Part shown: positions 1 to 9,755 of the stretch, in pieces | How the letters are laid out: each line of letters begins with the position of its first letter | Numbering within the stretch: the stretch's first letter is position 1 | Source: VRUE01 sp963697805 | GTDB taxonomy: Bacteria > Actinomycetota > Thermoleophilia > Solirubrobacterales > 70-9 | Direction: 5' to 3' | Assembly: GCA_963697805.1 (NCBI GenBank) | Contig: CAVOPB010000005.1 | Span: 273,400 to 337,399, forward strand | DNA: 64,000 bases | Made by a program: the position numbers and the translations under genes | The notes under the pieces: generated by a model | The model's input: only the letters and a program-made list of their open reading frames with translations | Databases searched by the model: none | Told to the model about the DNA's origin: nothing

Positions 1-1
1 G

Positions 2-1894
2 CGCGCGCCGGGGCTTTCGGCCGCCGAGCAGCGCACTCTGAGCGCGATCTGCGAGGCGATGGCCCCGGCGATCGACGGCCTGCCCGGCGCCGAGGCCGAC
101 GTCGACGTCTCCGGTCCGGTCTCGAGCCTCATGCGGTCGCTCTCACCACGGATGCTGAGCCGGATCAGGCTGGCGCTGCGCGTCTTCGAGTGGCTGCCGT
201 TTCCGTGGCGCTTCAGCCGCCTCGACCTCGGCGCCCGCGAAGACTTCCTGCACCGGATGGAGGGATCGCGCTTCAGCCTCTACCACGAGCTGGTGCTGAT
301 GGCGAAGACCTTCGGGACCCTGGGATATGCGGTCGACCCCGCGGTCGAGGGCTCGCTCGGGATCGAGACCAGCTGCGCGCTGGCCGACGGCACGCTGCCT
401 GAGCCGGCCGGGTCGCTCGGCGACCTCACCCCTCCGGGCGAGGGCGAGGAATGCGACGTCGTCATCGTCGGCTCCGGCGCCGGCGGCGCCGCGGCGGCCG
501 TGGTCCTCGCCGAGGCGGGGCTCGACGTGATCGTCCTCGAGGCCGGCTCCCACTACAACCGCGACAACTACCCGGACGACCAGCTCAAGGCGATCGCCTC
601 GATCTACCGCGACGCCGGCCTGACCATCGCCGAGGGGAGCCCGGCGATCCCGGTGCCGGTCGGAAGGACGGTCGGCGGGACGACGGTGATCAACTCCGGA
701 ACCTGCTTCAGGGCCCCCGAGCAGGTCCTCAAGCACTGGCTCGAGGGCCACGGGGTCGAGTGGGCGAGCGACCTCGATCCCGACTTCGCCGAGGCCGAGG
801 AGTTCCTCCGGGTCCGCCAACTCGACCCCGAGCGGATGGGCCGCAACGGCCAGCTGGCGATGGAGGGGGCCGAGGCGATGGGCGTCAGCGGCGGCCCGAT
901 CTCGCGCAACGCCGGCTCCTGCGTCCAGTGCAGCTCCTGCCCCTACGGCTGCCGGATCGACGCCAAGCGCGGGATGCACGTCAGCTACCTGCCGCGGGCA
1001 GTCGCCGCCGGGGCCAGGCTGCGGGCCGGAGTCGAGGCGCACCGGGTCCTGGTCGAGGACGGGCGGGCGGCGGGCGTCCGCTGCAGGGTCACCTCGGCCG
1101 AGAACGGGCGCCCCCGCGCCTACACGGTTCGCGCCCGCCTGGCGACGATCGTCGCCGGCGGCGCGCTGGGGACGCCGGAACTGCTCAAGCGCTCGGGCCT
1201 CGGTGGCGATCAGGTCGGCCGCAACCTCCATCTCCACCCCGCCTGCTGGGTCGGCGCCCGCTACGAGGAGGAGGTCCGGGGCTGGGACGGCGTGATGCAG
1301 AGCTACTACGTCGACGAGTGGGAGTCGGAGCAGGTGCTGCTCGAGGCGACCTTCACGCCGCTGCCGTTCGGCGGCGCCTGGCTGCGGGGAACCGGGCGCG
1401 AGCACCAGGAATCCCTCCTCGCCTACGACCGGGTCGGCTCGATCGGGGTCCAGCTGACCGATCACTCGACCGGGCGGGTGGGCGTCGCCGGCGACGGGTC
1501 GCTGCGGATGACCTACAAGCTCAGCAACGAGGACGCGGGGCGGATCGCGTTCGGGATCGCCCGCGCGGCCGAGATCCACTTCGCCGCCGGAGCGTCGGAG
1601 GTCTACCCCAACATCGCCCGGGTCCCGGTTCTGCGACCCGGCGATCTGCCGACGTTCGAGGCGACGTCCTTCCGGCCCTCGGAGCTGCGGCTGGAGGCCT
1701 TTCACCCGATGGGCACGGCACGGATGTCATCGGATTCCGGTGCCGGCGTCTGCGCCACCGACGGCTCGGTCCGTGGCGTCACCGACCTCTACGTCGCCGA
1801 CGCCTCGCTTTTCCCGACCGCGGTCGGGGTCAACCCGATGATGACGATCATCGCCCTGGCCAAGCGGGTGGCCGGCGGGATCGTTCCCGCCTGA
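2..1894 (+). CDS. GMC-family FAD-dependent oxidoreductase (5' partial)
   Basis: Flavoprotein alcohol/sterol-type oxidoreductase. The frame stays open to the left edge and reads RAPGLSAAEQRTLSAICEAM before the first internal ATG at 59, so the true start lies outside the window. Numbering from that ATG, a Rossmann FAD motif (VIVGSGAGGAAAA) lies near residues 135-147. The GMC C-terminal signature follows (HPMGTARM near 549, then GVNPMMT near 592), carrying the usual His and Asn active-site positions. A CxxCxxCxxxC cluster (CVQCSSCPYGC, near 288-298) is unusual for textbook GMC enzymes but is known in long-chain alcohol oxidase-like members. Substrate unknown; a hydrophobic alcohol is my inference. 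Confidence 0.9.
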   Translation, partial: RAPGLSAAEQRTLSAICEAMAPAIDGLPGAEADVDVSGPVSSLMRSLSPRMLSRIRLALRVFEWLPFPWRFSRLDLGAREDFLHRMEGSRFSLYHELVLMAKTFGTLGYAVDPAVEGSLGIETSCALADGTLPEPAGSLGDLTPPGEGEECDVVIVGSGAGGAAAAVVLAEAGLDVIVLEAGSHYNRDNYPDDQLKAIASIYRDAGLTIAEGSPAIPVPVGRTVGGTTVINSGTCFRAPEQVLKHWLEGHGVEWASDLDPDFAEAEEFLRVRQLDPERMGRNGQLAMEGAEAMGVSGGPISRNAGSCVQCSSCPYGCRIDAKRGMHVSYLPRAVAAGARLRAGVEAHRVLVEDGRAAGVRCRVTSAENGRPRAYTVRARLATIVAGGALGTPELLKRSGLGGDQVGRNLHLHPACWVGARYEEEVRGWDGVMQSYYVDEWESEQVLLEATFTPLPFGGAWLRGTGREHQESLLAYDRVGSIGVQLTDHSTGRVGVAGDGSLRMTYKLSNEDAGRIAFGIARAAEIHFAAGASEVYPNIARVPVLRPGDLPTFEATSFRPSELRLEAFHPMGTARMSSDSGAGVCATDGSVRGVTDLYVADASLFPTAVGVNPMMTIIALAKRVAGGIVPA

Positions 1895-1907
1895 CCCTTC
1901 GCGGTCG

Positions 1908-2621
1908 TCAGCCCTGGGGGGCCGGCGGTGGCGGCTCTTGTGTCGGAGGCGGAGGCGGCTGTTGCGGCGGCGGCGGTTGCTGGGGAGGTGGCGGCGCGTA
2001 TTCCTGCGGAGGCTGCTGAGGAGGCTGAGTCGGTGGCTGCTCGGGCGCCTGGCCTGCCGGCGGTGGTGGTGGCGGAGGGGGCGGTGGGAGATGGCCACCG
2101 TCGCCGCCCCCGGGCGCGGCACCGCCTCCACCCCGGCCCCCGAGGCGGTCGGCAGCGTCGCCGAAGGTCGTCCCTTCCTCGCGCATCGCGCTGTAGCCGC
2201 CGTAGGCGATCCCCGCGGCTGCGATCAGGCTGACGAAGATCCAGATCTTGAGGGTGATGTCGACTTCGACACCGCCGAAGTCGGCACCGCCAGGGGGATT
2301 GACGATCCGGTAGAGGATCAGAAGGACGGCCAGACCGCCGAGAACCGCGACCAGCGTGTTGAGCGAGAACGGAGGCTCGATGTCGGCGTCGGTGAGACGG
2401 ATCACGGCGACCGCCAGGGCGACGACGATCGCCGCCAGCAGGAAGAGCGGAATGATGTCGAGCGCATCCCAGGCGCTGCCGCCCCCACCTTCGACGGTTC
2501 CCGAGAAGCCGCTGACGCCGGAGACCTTGGCGCCGAACCAGTCGAAGAACATGAAGATGAAGAGGAGAATCCCGGAGACCGCGGAGATCTTCTCCCCCGT
2601 GCTCAGCTTGTCGAGTTCCAT
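1908..2621 (-). CDS. Four-TM membrane protein with Pro/Gln-rich tail
   Basis: 237 residues. Four hydrophobic segments are visible near residues 12-30, 57-78, 87-107 and 128-148. After them comes a Gly-rich linker and a low-complexity tail from about 170 to the end made almost only of P, Q, E, A and Y. The tail probably faces the cytoplasm as an unstructured, protein-binding region, but topology is inferred. It ends 14 bp from the convergent GMC gene. No enzymatic motif is seen and I do not recognise a named family. Confidence 0.8.
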   Translation of the reverse strand: MELDKLSTGEKISAVSGILLFIFMFFDWFGAKVSGVSGFSGTVEGGGGSAWDALDIIPLFLLAAIVVALAVAVIRLTDADIEPPFSLNTLVAVLGGLAVLLILYRIVNPPGGADFGGVEVDITLKIWIFVSLIAAAGIAYGGYSAMREEGTTFGDAADRLGGRGGGGAAPGGGDGGHLPPPPPPPPPPAGQAPEQPPTQPPQQPPQEYAPPPPQQPPPPQQPPPPPTQEPPPPAPQG

Positions 2622-2667
2622 CTGCTCACTCCCTCCAGAGAGTTCGGGGACCGGCCGGGTTCGGACC

Positions 2668-3516
2668 CTACACCCGCGCCCGGGCGGCAGCCACCGTATT
2701 GACCAGCAGCATCGCGATCGTCATCGGGCCGACCCCCCCGGGCACCGGCGTGATCGCCGACGCGACCTGAGCGGCCGCCTCGAAGTCGACGTCGCCGCAG
2801 AGTCCGTCCTCGGTTCGGTTCATGCCGACGTCGATGACCACCGCGCCCGGCTTGATCGCATCGGCACCGAGCAGTTCCGGGACCCCGACCGCGGCGACCA
2901 GGACGTCGGCGCGGCTGCAGACGGCGTCGAGATCGCGGGTCCGGGAGTGACAGACGGTGACGGTCGCGTTCGCGGCGAGGAGGAGTCGAGCCACCGGCAC
3001 CCCGACTAGCTTCGAGCGACCGACGACGACCGCCTCGGCCCCCTCCAGCTCGACGCCCTGGACCCGGAGCAGCTCCATCACCCCGGCTGGAGTGCAGGGA
3101 GTCAGGCCCGGCGTCCCGTGCGCGAGGAGGCCGGCGTTCACCGGCGTCAGGCCGTCGACGTCCTTGCCCGGGTCGATCGTCCCCACCACCCGGTCGGGAT
3201 CGATCTGCCCGGGGAGCGGCAGCTGGACGAGGATTCCGTCGACAGCATCATCGAGGCCGAGGCCGGTGACCAGGTCGAGCAGGTCATCCTCGGCTGTGTC
3301 CGCGGCGAGGCCGTGGTGGATCGAGCCGATCCCGACCTCCTCGCAGGCCCGGCGCTTGTTGCGGATGTAGACCTCGGAGGCCGGGTCGTCGCCGACGAGG
3401 ACCGTGGCGAGCGCCGGCGCCCGTCCCCTCTCGGCGGCGTAGGCCTCGGCCTCGACGGCGACCCGCTCGCGCACGGCGGCGGCGACCGCCTTGCCGTCGA
3501 TCACCTCAGCGGCCAA
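2668..3516 (-). CDS. folD: Bifunctional methylenetetrahydrofolate dehydrogenase/cyclohydrolase
   Basis: FolD oxidises 5,10-methylene-THF to methenyl-THF and hydrolyses this to 10-formyl-THF in the cytosol, supplying one-carbon units. The 282-residue length is typical. Visible signatures are the catalytic Y50xxxK54 pair (YIRNK), QLPLP near 100, the PCTPAG loop, the NADP-binding VVGRSKLVGVPVA and the C-terminal PVPGGVGPMT. It lies 3 bp after pcrA on the same strand, so the two are probably co-transcribed. Confidence 0.97.
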   Translation of the reverse strand: MAAEVIDGKAVAAAVRERVAVEAEAYAAERGRAPALATVLVGDDPASEVYIRNKRRACEEVGIGSIHHGLAADTAEDDLLDLVTGLGLDDAVDGILVQLPLPGQIDPDRVVGTIDPGKDVDGLTPVNAGLLAHGTPGLTPCTPAGVMELLRVQGVELEGAEAVVVGRSKLVGVPVARLLLAANATVTVCHSRTRDLDAVCSRADVLVAAVGVPELLGADAIKPGAVVIDVGMNRTEDGLCGDVDFEAAAQVASAITPVPGGVGPMTIAMLLVNTVAAARARV

Positions 3517-3519
3517 CCG

Positions 3520-5775
3520 CTACCGCTTCCTGATCGGCGCGTAGTCGGCCATCAGCTTGCGCTCGGCGCCGTCCTCGGCGAAGCGGACGATGACGACCCC
3601 GCCGGGCTCGACGCCGGTCACGACGCCATCGCCGAAGGCGGCGTGGACGACGTCGTCGCCGGTCCGCAGTTCGAGGGTCGGCCCCGGGTCGATCGGTGAA
3701 GGGCCCGCGGGCGCGCCCAGCGTGGCGCCGGACTGGAACCCCGGCGCGCTCGAGTGGCGCTCGGTCAGGTCGGCCGGAAGCTCGTCGACGAAGCGCGAGG
3801 GGAGGTTGCGCTCGGCGCGCCCGAACAGCCGCCGTTCGCGGGTCCAGGTCATGTAGAGGCGGCGCCTGGCCCTGGTGATGCCGACGTAACAGAGACGCCG
3901 CTCCTCTTCCTCTCCCCCCTCTTCGAGCGCTCGCATGTGGGGGAAGGCGCCGTCCTCGCAGCCGACGATGAAGACCGTGTCGTACTCGAGGCCCTTCGCG
4001 TTGTGGAGGGTCATCAGGGTGATCACCGACTCGTCGCGAAGGCCGTCCTGCTCGGTGTAGAGCGAGATCTGCTGGAGGAACTCCTCAAGCGGCGCCAAAT
4101 TGCCGCTCTCGCCCTCGAGCTCGCGGTTGGCGTCGAACTCGGCGGCGACGCCGACCAGCTCCTCGAGGTTCTCCGCCCTCCCTTCGGCCTCGACCGTGCG
4201 CTCGGCGGCGAGGGCGTCGAGGTAGCCGGTCTCCCGCAGGCAGGCCTCGAGCAGCTCGGCGACCGAGCTCGACTCTGCCCTGCCGCGAAGGTCCTCCATC
4301 GTCTCGTGGAAGCGAGCGATCGCCTTGATCGCCGCCGCCCCCATCCCCGGGACCTCCTCGATCGCTCCGGCGACCTCCCAGATCGGCCTCCCGGTGGTGT
4401 TGGCGTGCGAGGCGAGCCGTCCCTGGCTCGTTTTCCCGATTCCGCGCCGCGGCGAGTTGACCACCCTCCCGAAGGAGACCTGGTCGGAGGGGTTGACCAG
4501 AAGGCTGAGGTAGGCGACCGCGTCCTTGACCTCGGCCCGCTCGTAGAACTTGGTCCCGCCGATCACCTGGTAGGGCAGCTCGAACCGGACCAGGGTGTCC
4601 TCGAGAACGCGGCTCATCGCGTTGGTCCGGTAGAAGACCGCGACGTCCTCGCGCCTCACCCCCTCCTCCTCACCGAGGCGCTCGATCTCCCCGGCGACCC
4701 AGCGCGCCTCCTCGTGCTCGTCGGAGAGCTCCGAGAGCTGAACCGGATCGCCGCCCTGAAGGTCGGTCCAGAGCCGCTTCGGGCGCCGCTGGCGGTTGTG
4801 GTCGACGACGGCGTTGGCGGCCGAGAGGATCGTCTGGGTCGAGCGGTAGTTCTGCTCGAGCTTGATCACCTCGGCCTCCGGGAAGTCGCGCTCGAAGTCG
4901 AGGATGTTGCGGATATCGGCGTGTCTGAACCCATAGACCGACTGGTCCTCGTCGCCTACGACCATCAGGTTGCCGTGCTCGGCGGTCAGCAGCTGCAGCA
5001 GCCTGTACTGGGCGCGGTTGGTGTCCTGATACTCGTCGACGAGGACGTGGCGGAAGGCGTTCCGCCAACGATTGCGGACCTCCTCGAACAGCTCGAGGGC
5101 GTTGACGTTGCGGACCAGGAGGTCGTCGAAGTCCATCGCGTTGGCGGCCAGCATCCGCTTCTCGTAGAGGGCATAGGCCGCGGCGACCGTCTCCTCGAAG
5201 GTGTTGTCCCGGGCCGACTGGGTGAACGTGTCGACGTCGATCAGCTGGTTCTTGGCGCCGGAGATCTGGGCGCGGATCGACCGCGGCGGGTAACGCTTGG
5301 GGTCGATCCCGAGCTCGTCGAGGCACCGTTTCAGCATCCGCAGCGAGTCCGACTCGTCGTAGATCGTGAAGCTCCGCGAGTAGCCGAGGCGCTCGGCGTC
5401 GGCGCGGAGCATCCGCGCACAGGCCGAGTGGAACGTCATCACCCACATCGCCCGGGTCGAGCGCCCGACCAGCTCACCGACCCGGTCCCGCATCTCGGAG
5501 GCGGCTTTGTTGGTGAAGGTGATCGCGAGGATCTCCCCCGGCCGGGCGGCGTCGGTCGCGAGCAGGTGGGCGATCCGGCGGGTCAGGACCCGCGTCTTGC
5601 CCGAGCCCGCTCCGGCGACGATCAGCAGCGGGCCCTCGCCGTGGAGGACGGCCTGCCGCTGGGGGTCGTTTAGGTCCGCCAGAAGTCGCTCGGCGCGGTC
5701 GGATCCGACCTCGGTCGGGGCGGCCTCCCCACCTCCCGGGAGGTCATTCGGGGTCTCGGACTCGGTCTGAAGCAT
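3520..5775 (-). CDS. pcrA: ATP-dependent 3'-5' DNA helicase, UvrD/PcrA type
   Basis: Superfamily 1A helicase of DNA repair and replication restart. 751 residues, normal for PcrA. Walker A AGAGSGKT lies near residues 54-61, the Walker B/DEYQD-type motif (VDEYQDTNRAQY) near 245, and the ENYRS-type motif reads QNYRST. A late TMHNAKGLEYDTVF motif and a C-terminal Tudor-like segment (FGDGVV...VRFAEDG) are present. The C-terminal region is what PcrA uses to bind RNA polymerase in studied species. First gene of the pcrA-folD pair. Confidence 0.96.
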   Translation of the reverse strand: MLQTESETPNDLPGGGEAAPTEVGSDRAERLLADLNDPQRQAVLHGEGPLLIVAGAGSGKTRVLTRRIAHLLATDAARPGEILAITFTNKAASEMRDRVGELVGRSTRAMWVMTFHSACARMLRADAERLGYSRSFTIYDESDSLRMLKRCLDELGIDPKRYPPRSIRAQISGAKNQLIDVDTFTQSARDNTFEETVAAAYALYEKRMLAANAMDFDDLLVRNVNALELFEEVRNRWRNAFRHVLVDEYQDTNRAQYRLLQLLTAEHGNLMVVGDEDQSVYGFRHADIRNILDFERDFPEAEVIKLEQNYRSTQTILSAANAVVDHNRQRRPKRLWTDLQGGDPVQLSELSDEHEEARWVAGEIERLGEEEGVRREDVAVFYRTNAMSRVLEDTLVRFELPYQVIGGTKFYERAEVKDAVAYLSLLVNPSDQVSFGRVVNSPRRGIGKTSQGRLASHANTTGRPIWEVAGAIEEVPGMGAAAIKAIARFHETMEDLRGRAESSSVAELLEACLRETGYLDALAAERTVEAEGRAENLEELVGVAAEFDANRELEGESGNLAPLEEFLQQISLYTEQDGLRDESVITLMTLHNAKGLEYDTVFIVGCEDGAFPHMRALEEGGEEEERRLCYVGITRARRRLYMTWTRERRLFGRAERNLPSRFVDELPADLTERHSSAPGFQSGATLGAPAGPSPIDPGPTLELRTGDDVVHAAFGDGVVTGVEPGGVVIVRFAEDGAERKLMADYAPIRKR

Positions 5776-5808
5776 CGTCAGCCGAGAATAGAGGGGCGGG
5801 CGGAAGGC

Positions 5809-6537
5809 TCAGCCTCCGGCCGAGGAGCGCCCGGTCCGGGGCCGGAGCTCGGGCTCCTCCCCGGGATGCGAGCCGTTCCCGTCGAGCTCGGTGAGCCGTT
5901 TCTCGAGGTCGGCGATCCGTTCCGAGAGCCCCCGGATCGCCTCGGCGATCGGGTCCGGCAGGTGGATCCAGTCGGTGTCGGGGCCTTCGACCGGCCGCCC
6001 TTCGACCCGCACCGGGTGCCCGGGGTTGCCGACGACGGTCGAGCCCGGCGGGACGTCCTCGACGACGACCGTGTTGGCGCCCACCTTTGCCCCGTCGCCG
6101 ACCGAGATCGGGCCGAGCAGCTTCGCCCCGGACCCGATCGTTACGTTGTCGCCGATCGTCGGGTGGCGCTTGCCGGGCTGGAAACCGGTGCCGCCGAGGG
6201 TCACACCCTGGTAGAGCGTCACCCGGTCGCCGATTTCCGCCGTCTCACCGATCACCACGCCGGAGCCGTGGTCGATGAAGAACTCGTCGCCGATCCTCGC
6301 CGCGGGATGGATCTCGACCCCGGTGATGGCGCGGCTCAGGTAGGCGATCGCGCGCGGCGCGATCGGAACACCGGCCTCGAGCAGAGCGTGGGCGACTCGG
6401 TGGGCGAGCAGCGCCTGGACCCCCGCCCAGCCGCTGAGGATCTCGAAGGTCGATACCCCCTTCGACGCCGGGTCGCGCTCGCGGGCGGCCCTGACGTCCG
6501 CCCGCACCTCGCCGAGCACCCTGTTCGCCTCGATCAT
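5809..6537 (-). CDS. cysE: Serine O-acetyltransferase
   Basis: Makes O-acetylserine from serine and acetyl-CoA, the first step of cysteine synthesis. The left-handed beta-helix acyltransferase region is clear: HPAARIGDEFFIDHGSG, GETAEIGD, YQGVTLGGTG, RHPTIGDNVTIGSGAKLLGPI and a closing VVGNPGHPVR. The C-terminus (about residue 190 on) is longer than minimal CysE and contains a short coiled-coil-like helix ending in a charged tail. Its ATG overlaps the cysK stop (ATGA at 6534-6537), so translation is coupled. Confidence 0.95.
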   Translation of the reverse strand: MIEANRVLGEVRADVRAARERDPASKGVSTFEILSGWAGVQALLAHRVAHALLEAGVPIAPRAIAYLSRAITGVEIHPAARIGDEFFIDHGSGVVIGETAEIGDRVTLYQGVTLGGTGFQPGKRHPTIGDNVTIGSGAKLLGPISVGDGAKVGANTVVVEDVPPGSTVVGNPGHPVRVEGRPVEGPDTDWIHLPDPIAEAIRGLSERIADLEKRLTELDGNGSHPGEEPELRPRTGRSSAGG

Positions 6538-7457
6538 GGTGTGAAGAAGGGTAGGGACACATAGCGCTCGCCCGAGTCGCAGACGATCGTGACGACGCGG
6601 CTGCCGGCGAGCTCGGGCCGCGCCGCGACCTCGAGCGCGGCCTTGATGTTGGCGCCGGCTGAGATCCCCGCCAGCACCCCCTCCCGGCGAGCCGTGAGGC
6701 GGGCGGTCTCGAGCGCGTCCTCGTCGTCGACGGTGATGATCTCGTCGATCACCGAGCGGTCAAGCACCTCGGGGACGAAGCCCGGGCCGATCCCCTGGAT
6801 TTTGTGCGGGCCGGGGGCGCCACCGGAGAGGACCGGCGAGGTCGCCGGCTCGACCGCGACGATCAGCGTGTCGGGGCTCCGTTCGCGCAACATTTGCCCG
6901 ACGCCGGTGATCGTGCCGCCGGTTCCGGCGCCGGTGACGAAGGCGCCGACCTCGCCGTCGGTGTCGGCCCAGATCTCCTCGGCGGTTGTTCGGCGGTGGA
7001 TCTCGGGGTTGGCCGGGTTGGAGAACTGCTGCGGCATGAACCCCTTACGCTGTTCGCGGATCTGTTCGGCGAGCTCGACCGCCTCGTTCATCCCGCCCAG
7101 CGACGGGGTCTCCCGCACCTCGGAGCCATAGGCGCGCAGCAGCTTGGTCCGCTCCCGGCTCATCCCCTCGGGCATCGTCAGGATCAGCTCATAACCCCGC
7201 GCCGCGCAGACCATCGCCAGCGCGATCCCGGTGTTGCCGCTGGTCGGCTCGACAATCACCGTCCGCCCCGGCCCGATCTCGCCCGCCTCCTCGGCGGCAT
7301 CGATCATCGCGACCCCGATCCGGTCCTTGACCGAGCCGCCCGGGTTCAGGTACTCGAGCTTGGCGCAGACCTCCGCGCCCAGTCCCTCGCCGAGGCGACG
7401 CAGGGCGACGAGCGGCGTGTTGCCGACGGTTGCCGATGCCTCTGCGGCGATTCGCAT
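6534..7457 (-). CDS. cysK: Cysteine synthase A (O-acetylserine sulfhydrylase)
   Basis: PLP enzyme that joins O-acetylserine and sulfide to give cysteine. 307 residues. The Schiff-base lysine is K44 in GGSVKDRIG; the PTSGNTGIA phosphate/substrate loop, GTGGTITG and the C-terminal SGERY are all present. Coupled to cysE by a 4-bp overlap, so the two enzymes, which form a complex in studied bacteria, are made together. Start lies about 35 bp from the divergent dehydrogenase gene. Confidence 0.96.
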   Translation of the reverse strand: MRIAAEASATVGNTPLVALRRLGEGLGAEVCAKLEYLNPGGSVKDRIGVAMIDAAEEAGEIGPGRTVIVEPTSGNTGIALAMVCAARGYELILTMPEGMSRERTKLLRAYGSEVRETPSLGGMNEAVELAEQIREQRKGFMPQQFSNPANPEIHRRTTAEEIWADTDGEVGAFVTGAGTGGTITGVGQMLRERSPDTLIVAVEPATSPVLSGGAPGPHKIQGIGPGFVPEVLDRSVIDEIITVDDEDALETARLTARREGVLAGISAGANIKAALEVAARPELAGSRVVTIVCDSGERYVSLPFFTP

Positions 7458-7492
7458 CGAGGAAGTATCGCCGGGCGTCGATACCTTTGACG

Positions 7493-9118
7493 ATGATGAG
7501 GTTGAGGCGCATGATCCTCGCCACGCTGGCGGCCCTGCTGCTGCCGGCGTCGGCCTCGGCGGCGACCCTCGTGCCGGTCGCCGAACCGGGCGCGTTCGAA
7601 AGCGAACCGGTCAATGCCGCCTCGCCGCCTGGGGACCCGCGGGTCTTCATCGTCGAACGCGGCGGCGGGATCCGGATCGTCGAGAACGGGGCTCTGCTCG
7701 CGACGCCGTTCCTGACCGTCCCCAACGTCGACACCGATGTCGAGCGCGGCCTGCTCTCGATCGCATTTCCCGCCGACTACGCCTCAAGCGGCCTCTTTTA
7801 CGTCTTCACGGTCGCGGCGGAAGCGGACGAACTCGAACCCGACGCCCTGCCCGGCCAGATCCGGATCGTCGAGTACCACCGCTCCGCCGACCCCGACGTC
7901 GCCGAACCCGACTCGGCCCGACTGGTGCTCGCGACCGATCATTCCGCCGGCAATCACAACGGCGGCCAGATCGTGTTCGGGCCCGAAGGGCTCCTCTACA
8001 TCACGATGGGGGACAACGCCAACAGCTCGAACGCCCAGAGCATCGGGAACTTCTTCGGCAAGGTCCTCCGGATCGACCCCCGCGACCCGCCCGGCCAAGC
8101 GACGTACAGCATTCCGGAGTCGAACCCGACCTTCCCCGAAGACTTCAAATCGGCGATCTACTCGATCGGGCTTCGCAATCCCTACCGAGCGTCGTTCGGC
8201 CCCAGCAGCGAACTGATCGTCGCCGACGTGGGCGAGGGGACCTGGGAGGAGGTCGACGTCGGCAGCCCGACCGGCACCGCGGCGGCCACCACGCTCGCCG
8301 GCGCCGACCTCGGTTGGCCGCTCTGCGAGGGCTTCTGCCCCTCGCCGCCACCGCAGCCGGGTTTGACCGACCCCGTGTTCGAGTACCCGCACAGCGGCCC
8401 CTCCGAAGAGACCACCGGCTGCGCCATCCTCGGCGGCTACGTGGTCCGCGACCCGAGCCTCACCGGCCTCACCGGCCGCTACCTCTACGGCGACCTCTGC
8501 CGGCCCGATCTGAGGACGCTGAACCTGGGCGCCCTGGGCGGGGACCCGCAAGCGGCGGGATTCTCGATCCCCGAAGGCCAGCTACGCGGGTTCGGGGAAG
8601 ACTCGCGCGGCTGCGTCTACGTCTTGACGACCGAGACCGCCTACCGGGTGGCGCCGTCCCCGGACGCGGGGACCGTTTGTCCTCTGGGTCCTCCTCCCTG
8701 GCCTCCTCCTGCGCCAGCTGGTCCCAACGGGGACAACACGCCGCCTGGCCTGCAGGTCAAGGGTGGCTCCCAGAAGCTCCGCCGCTACGTCTCCGTCGTC
8801 GCGACCTGCGACGAGACCTGCGACCTGCGCGCGAGCGGGGGCCTGCGGATATCGAAGCCCCGCGCGGGTGCATCCAAGAGCTCGCTGCTCGCGTGCGATC
8901 CGAAAGCCTGCAAGCCGCCTGGGATGAGCGTCGTGCGCCTGAGCTCGAAGGCGGCCGGCATCCCGGTCGAGATGCGATTGAAGATGAAGAAGAAGGTCTT
9001 CGATCGCGCCAGGAGCGCACGGAAGTCTGGCCGGAAGGTCCGCGCCGCGCTCGAAGTCGCCGCGATCGACGCAGGCGGCAGCAGGACGCTGAAGAAGGTC
9101 AGCATCGTCCTGCGTTGA
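7493..9118 (+). CDS. Secreted PQQ-dependent sugar (glucose/sorbosone-type) dehydrogenase
   Basis: Beta-propeller dehydrogenase of the soluble glucose dehydrogenase/YliI family. I chose the ATG pair at 7493/7496 because it gives a compact signal peptide (MMRLRRMILATLAALLLPAS then ASAA); the upstream ATG at 7430 would run into the cysK start. Family landmarks: VFIVERGGGIRI, ATDHSAGNHNGGQIVFGPEG (catalytic-His region), LYITMGDNAN, SIGLRNPYRASFGP, ADVGEGTWEEVD and GGYVVRDPSL. After about residue 400 there is a Pro/Gly linker and a C-terminal extension with two CDxxCD/CDPKACK-like cysteine pairs that is not part of the propeller. Probably exported; sugar specificity unknown. Confidence 0.88.
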   Translation: MMRLRRMILATLAALLLPASASAATLVPVAEPGAFESEPVNAASPPGDPRVFIVERGGGIRIVENGALLATPFLTVPNVDTDVERGLLSIAFPADYASSGLFYVFTVAAEADELEPDALPGQIRIVEYHRSADPDVAEPDSARLVLATDHSAGNHNGGQIVFGPEGLLYITMGDNANSSNAQSIGNFFGKVLRIDPRDPPGQATYSIPESNPTFPEDFKSAIYSIGLRNPYRASFGPSSELIVADVGEGTWEEVDVGSPTGTAAATTLAGADLGWPLCEGFCPSPPPQPGLTDPVFEYPHSGPSEETTGCAILGGYVVRDPSLTGLTGRYLYGDLCRPDLRTLNLGALGGDPQAAGFSIPEGQLRGFGEDSRGCVYVLTTETAYRVAPSPDAGTVCPLGPPPWPPPAPAGPNGDNTPPGLQVKGGSQKLRRYVSVVATCDETCDLRASGGLRISKPRAGASKSSLLACDPKACKPPGMSVVRLSSKAAGIPVEMRLKMKKKVFDRARSARKSGRKVRAALEVAAIDAGGSRTLKKVSIVLR

Positions 9119-9367
9119 GTTCGTGGGTCGCCCCTTCGGCCGAGCGGATCTCGCGCCGTTACGACCGGCTTGCCGGGATCCATGGCGGGGTGTGGGCCGC
9201 ATCGGCCGTCTGCTGCGCCCATTCGCGGGCGCAGTCTCCCGGGCGACCGTGCTCGGCGATCCCGATTCACGCCCGTGGGAGGACCTGGCCGAGCTTGGCA
9301 CCACCGAACTCGACACGGTCCGATTCCAGGCTGGCACCTACTTCGTCTGCAGCGCCCGTCGGCCCGA

Positions 9368-9628
9368 CTAGGGCCAGCGCGAGCAGGAATCGATCGCGTC
9401 TTCGCGTTCCGAGGTTTGCGCGGCATCCTGGTTGAGCGCCACCGGGTGTTTGAGGCCGACTTCCTCGAGGCAGTTGCGGTAGTGGAGCTCGCCGCCGATC
9501 CAGAACAGGAGCAGGACGACGATCAGCCCCGCGACCCCGATCGCGATCGCGGCCGATCGCTTGATCGTGGCGGTGACGTCCATTTTCACGCCCGTTGCCA
9601 CCCCTTTCGGTTTCCTCCGGAACCTCAT
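9368..9628 (-). CDS. Small single-pass membrane protein
   Basis: About 86 residues from the ATG at 9628 (MRFRRKPKGVATG); an internal ATG at 9583 is an alternative start. One strong TM segment (AIAIGVAGLIVVLLLFWIGG) follows a basic N-terminus. A short periplasmic tail with two cysteines (YRNCLEE and DSCSRWP) follows, which could form a disulfide. No family recognised. It is isolated between two plus-strand genes. Confidence 0.55.
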   Translation of the reverse strand: MRFRRKPKGVATGVKMDVTATIKRSAAIAIGVAGLIVVLLLFWIGGELHYRNCLEEVGLKHPVALNQDAAQTSEREDAIDSCSRWP

Positions 9629-9755
9629 GGACCCGGCGTAGGCTAAACGCCCGGCTGATGCTGCGCCCAACCGCAGCGGCTACGGCCAAGCACCCTCAGG
9701 TCGTGTGGCAATCCCCCGATGCCCGCGATTCGCCCTCCTTCTAGCGTTGGCGACG

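Noticed and set aside
7430..7492. Earlier ATG for the sugar dehydrogenase
   Set aside because: It would overlap the cysK start and bury the signal peptide behind 21 residues.
9123..9371. 82-codon plus-strand frame from a GTG after the sugar dehydrogenase
   Set aside because: No ribosome site, no recognisable motif, Arg/Pro-rich start. The C-terminal AGTYFVCSA is protein-like, so a decayed or unknown small gene cannot be excluded.
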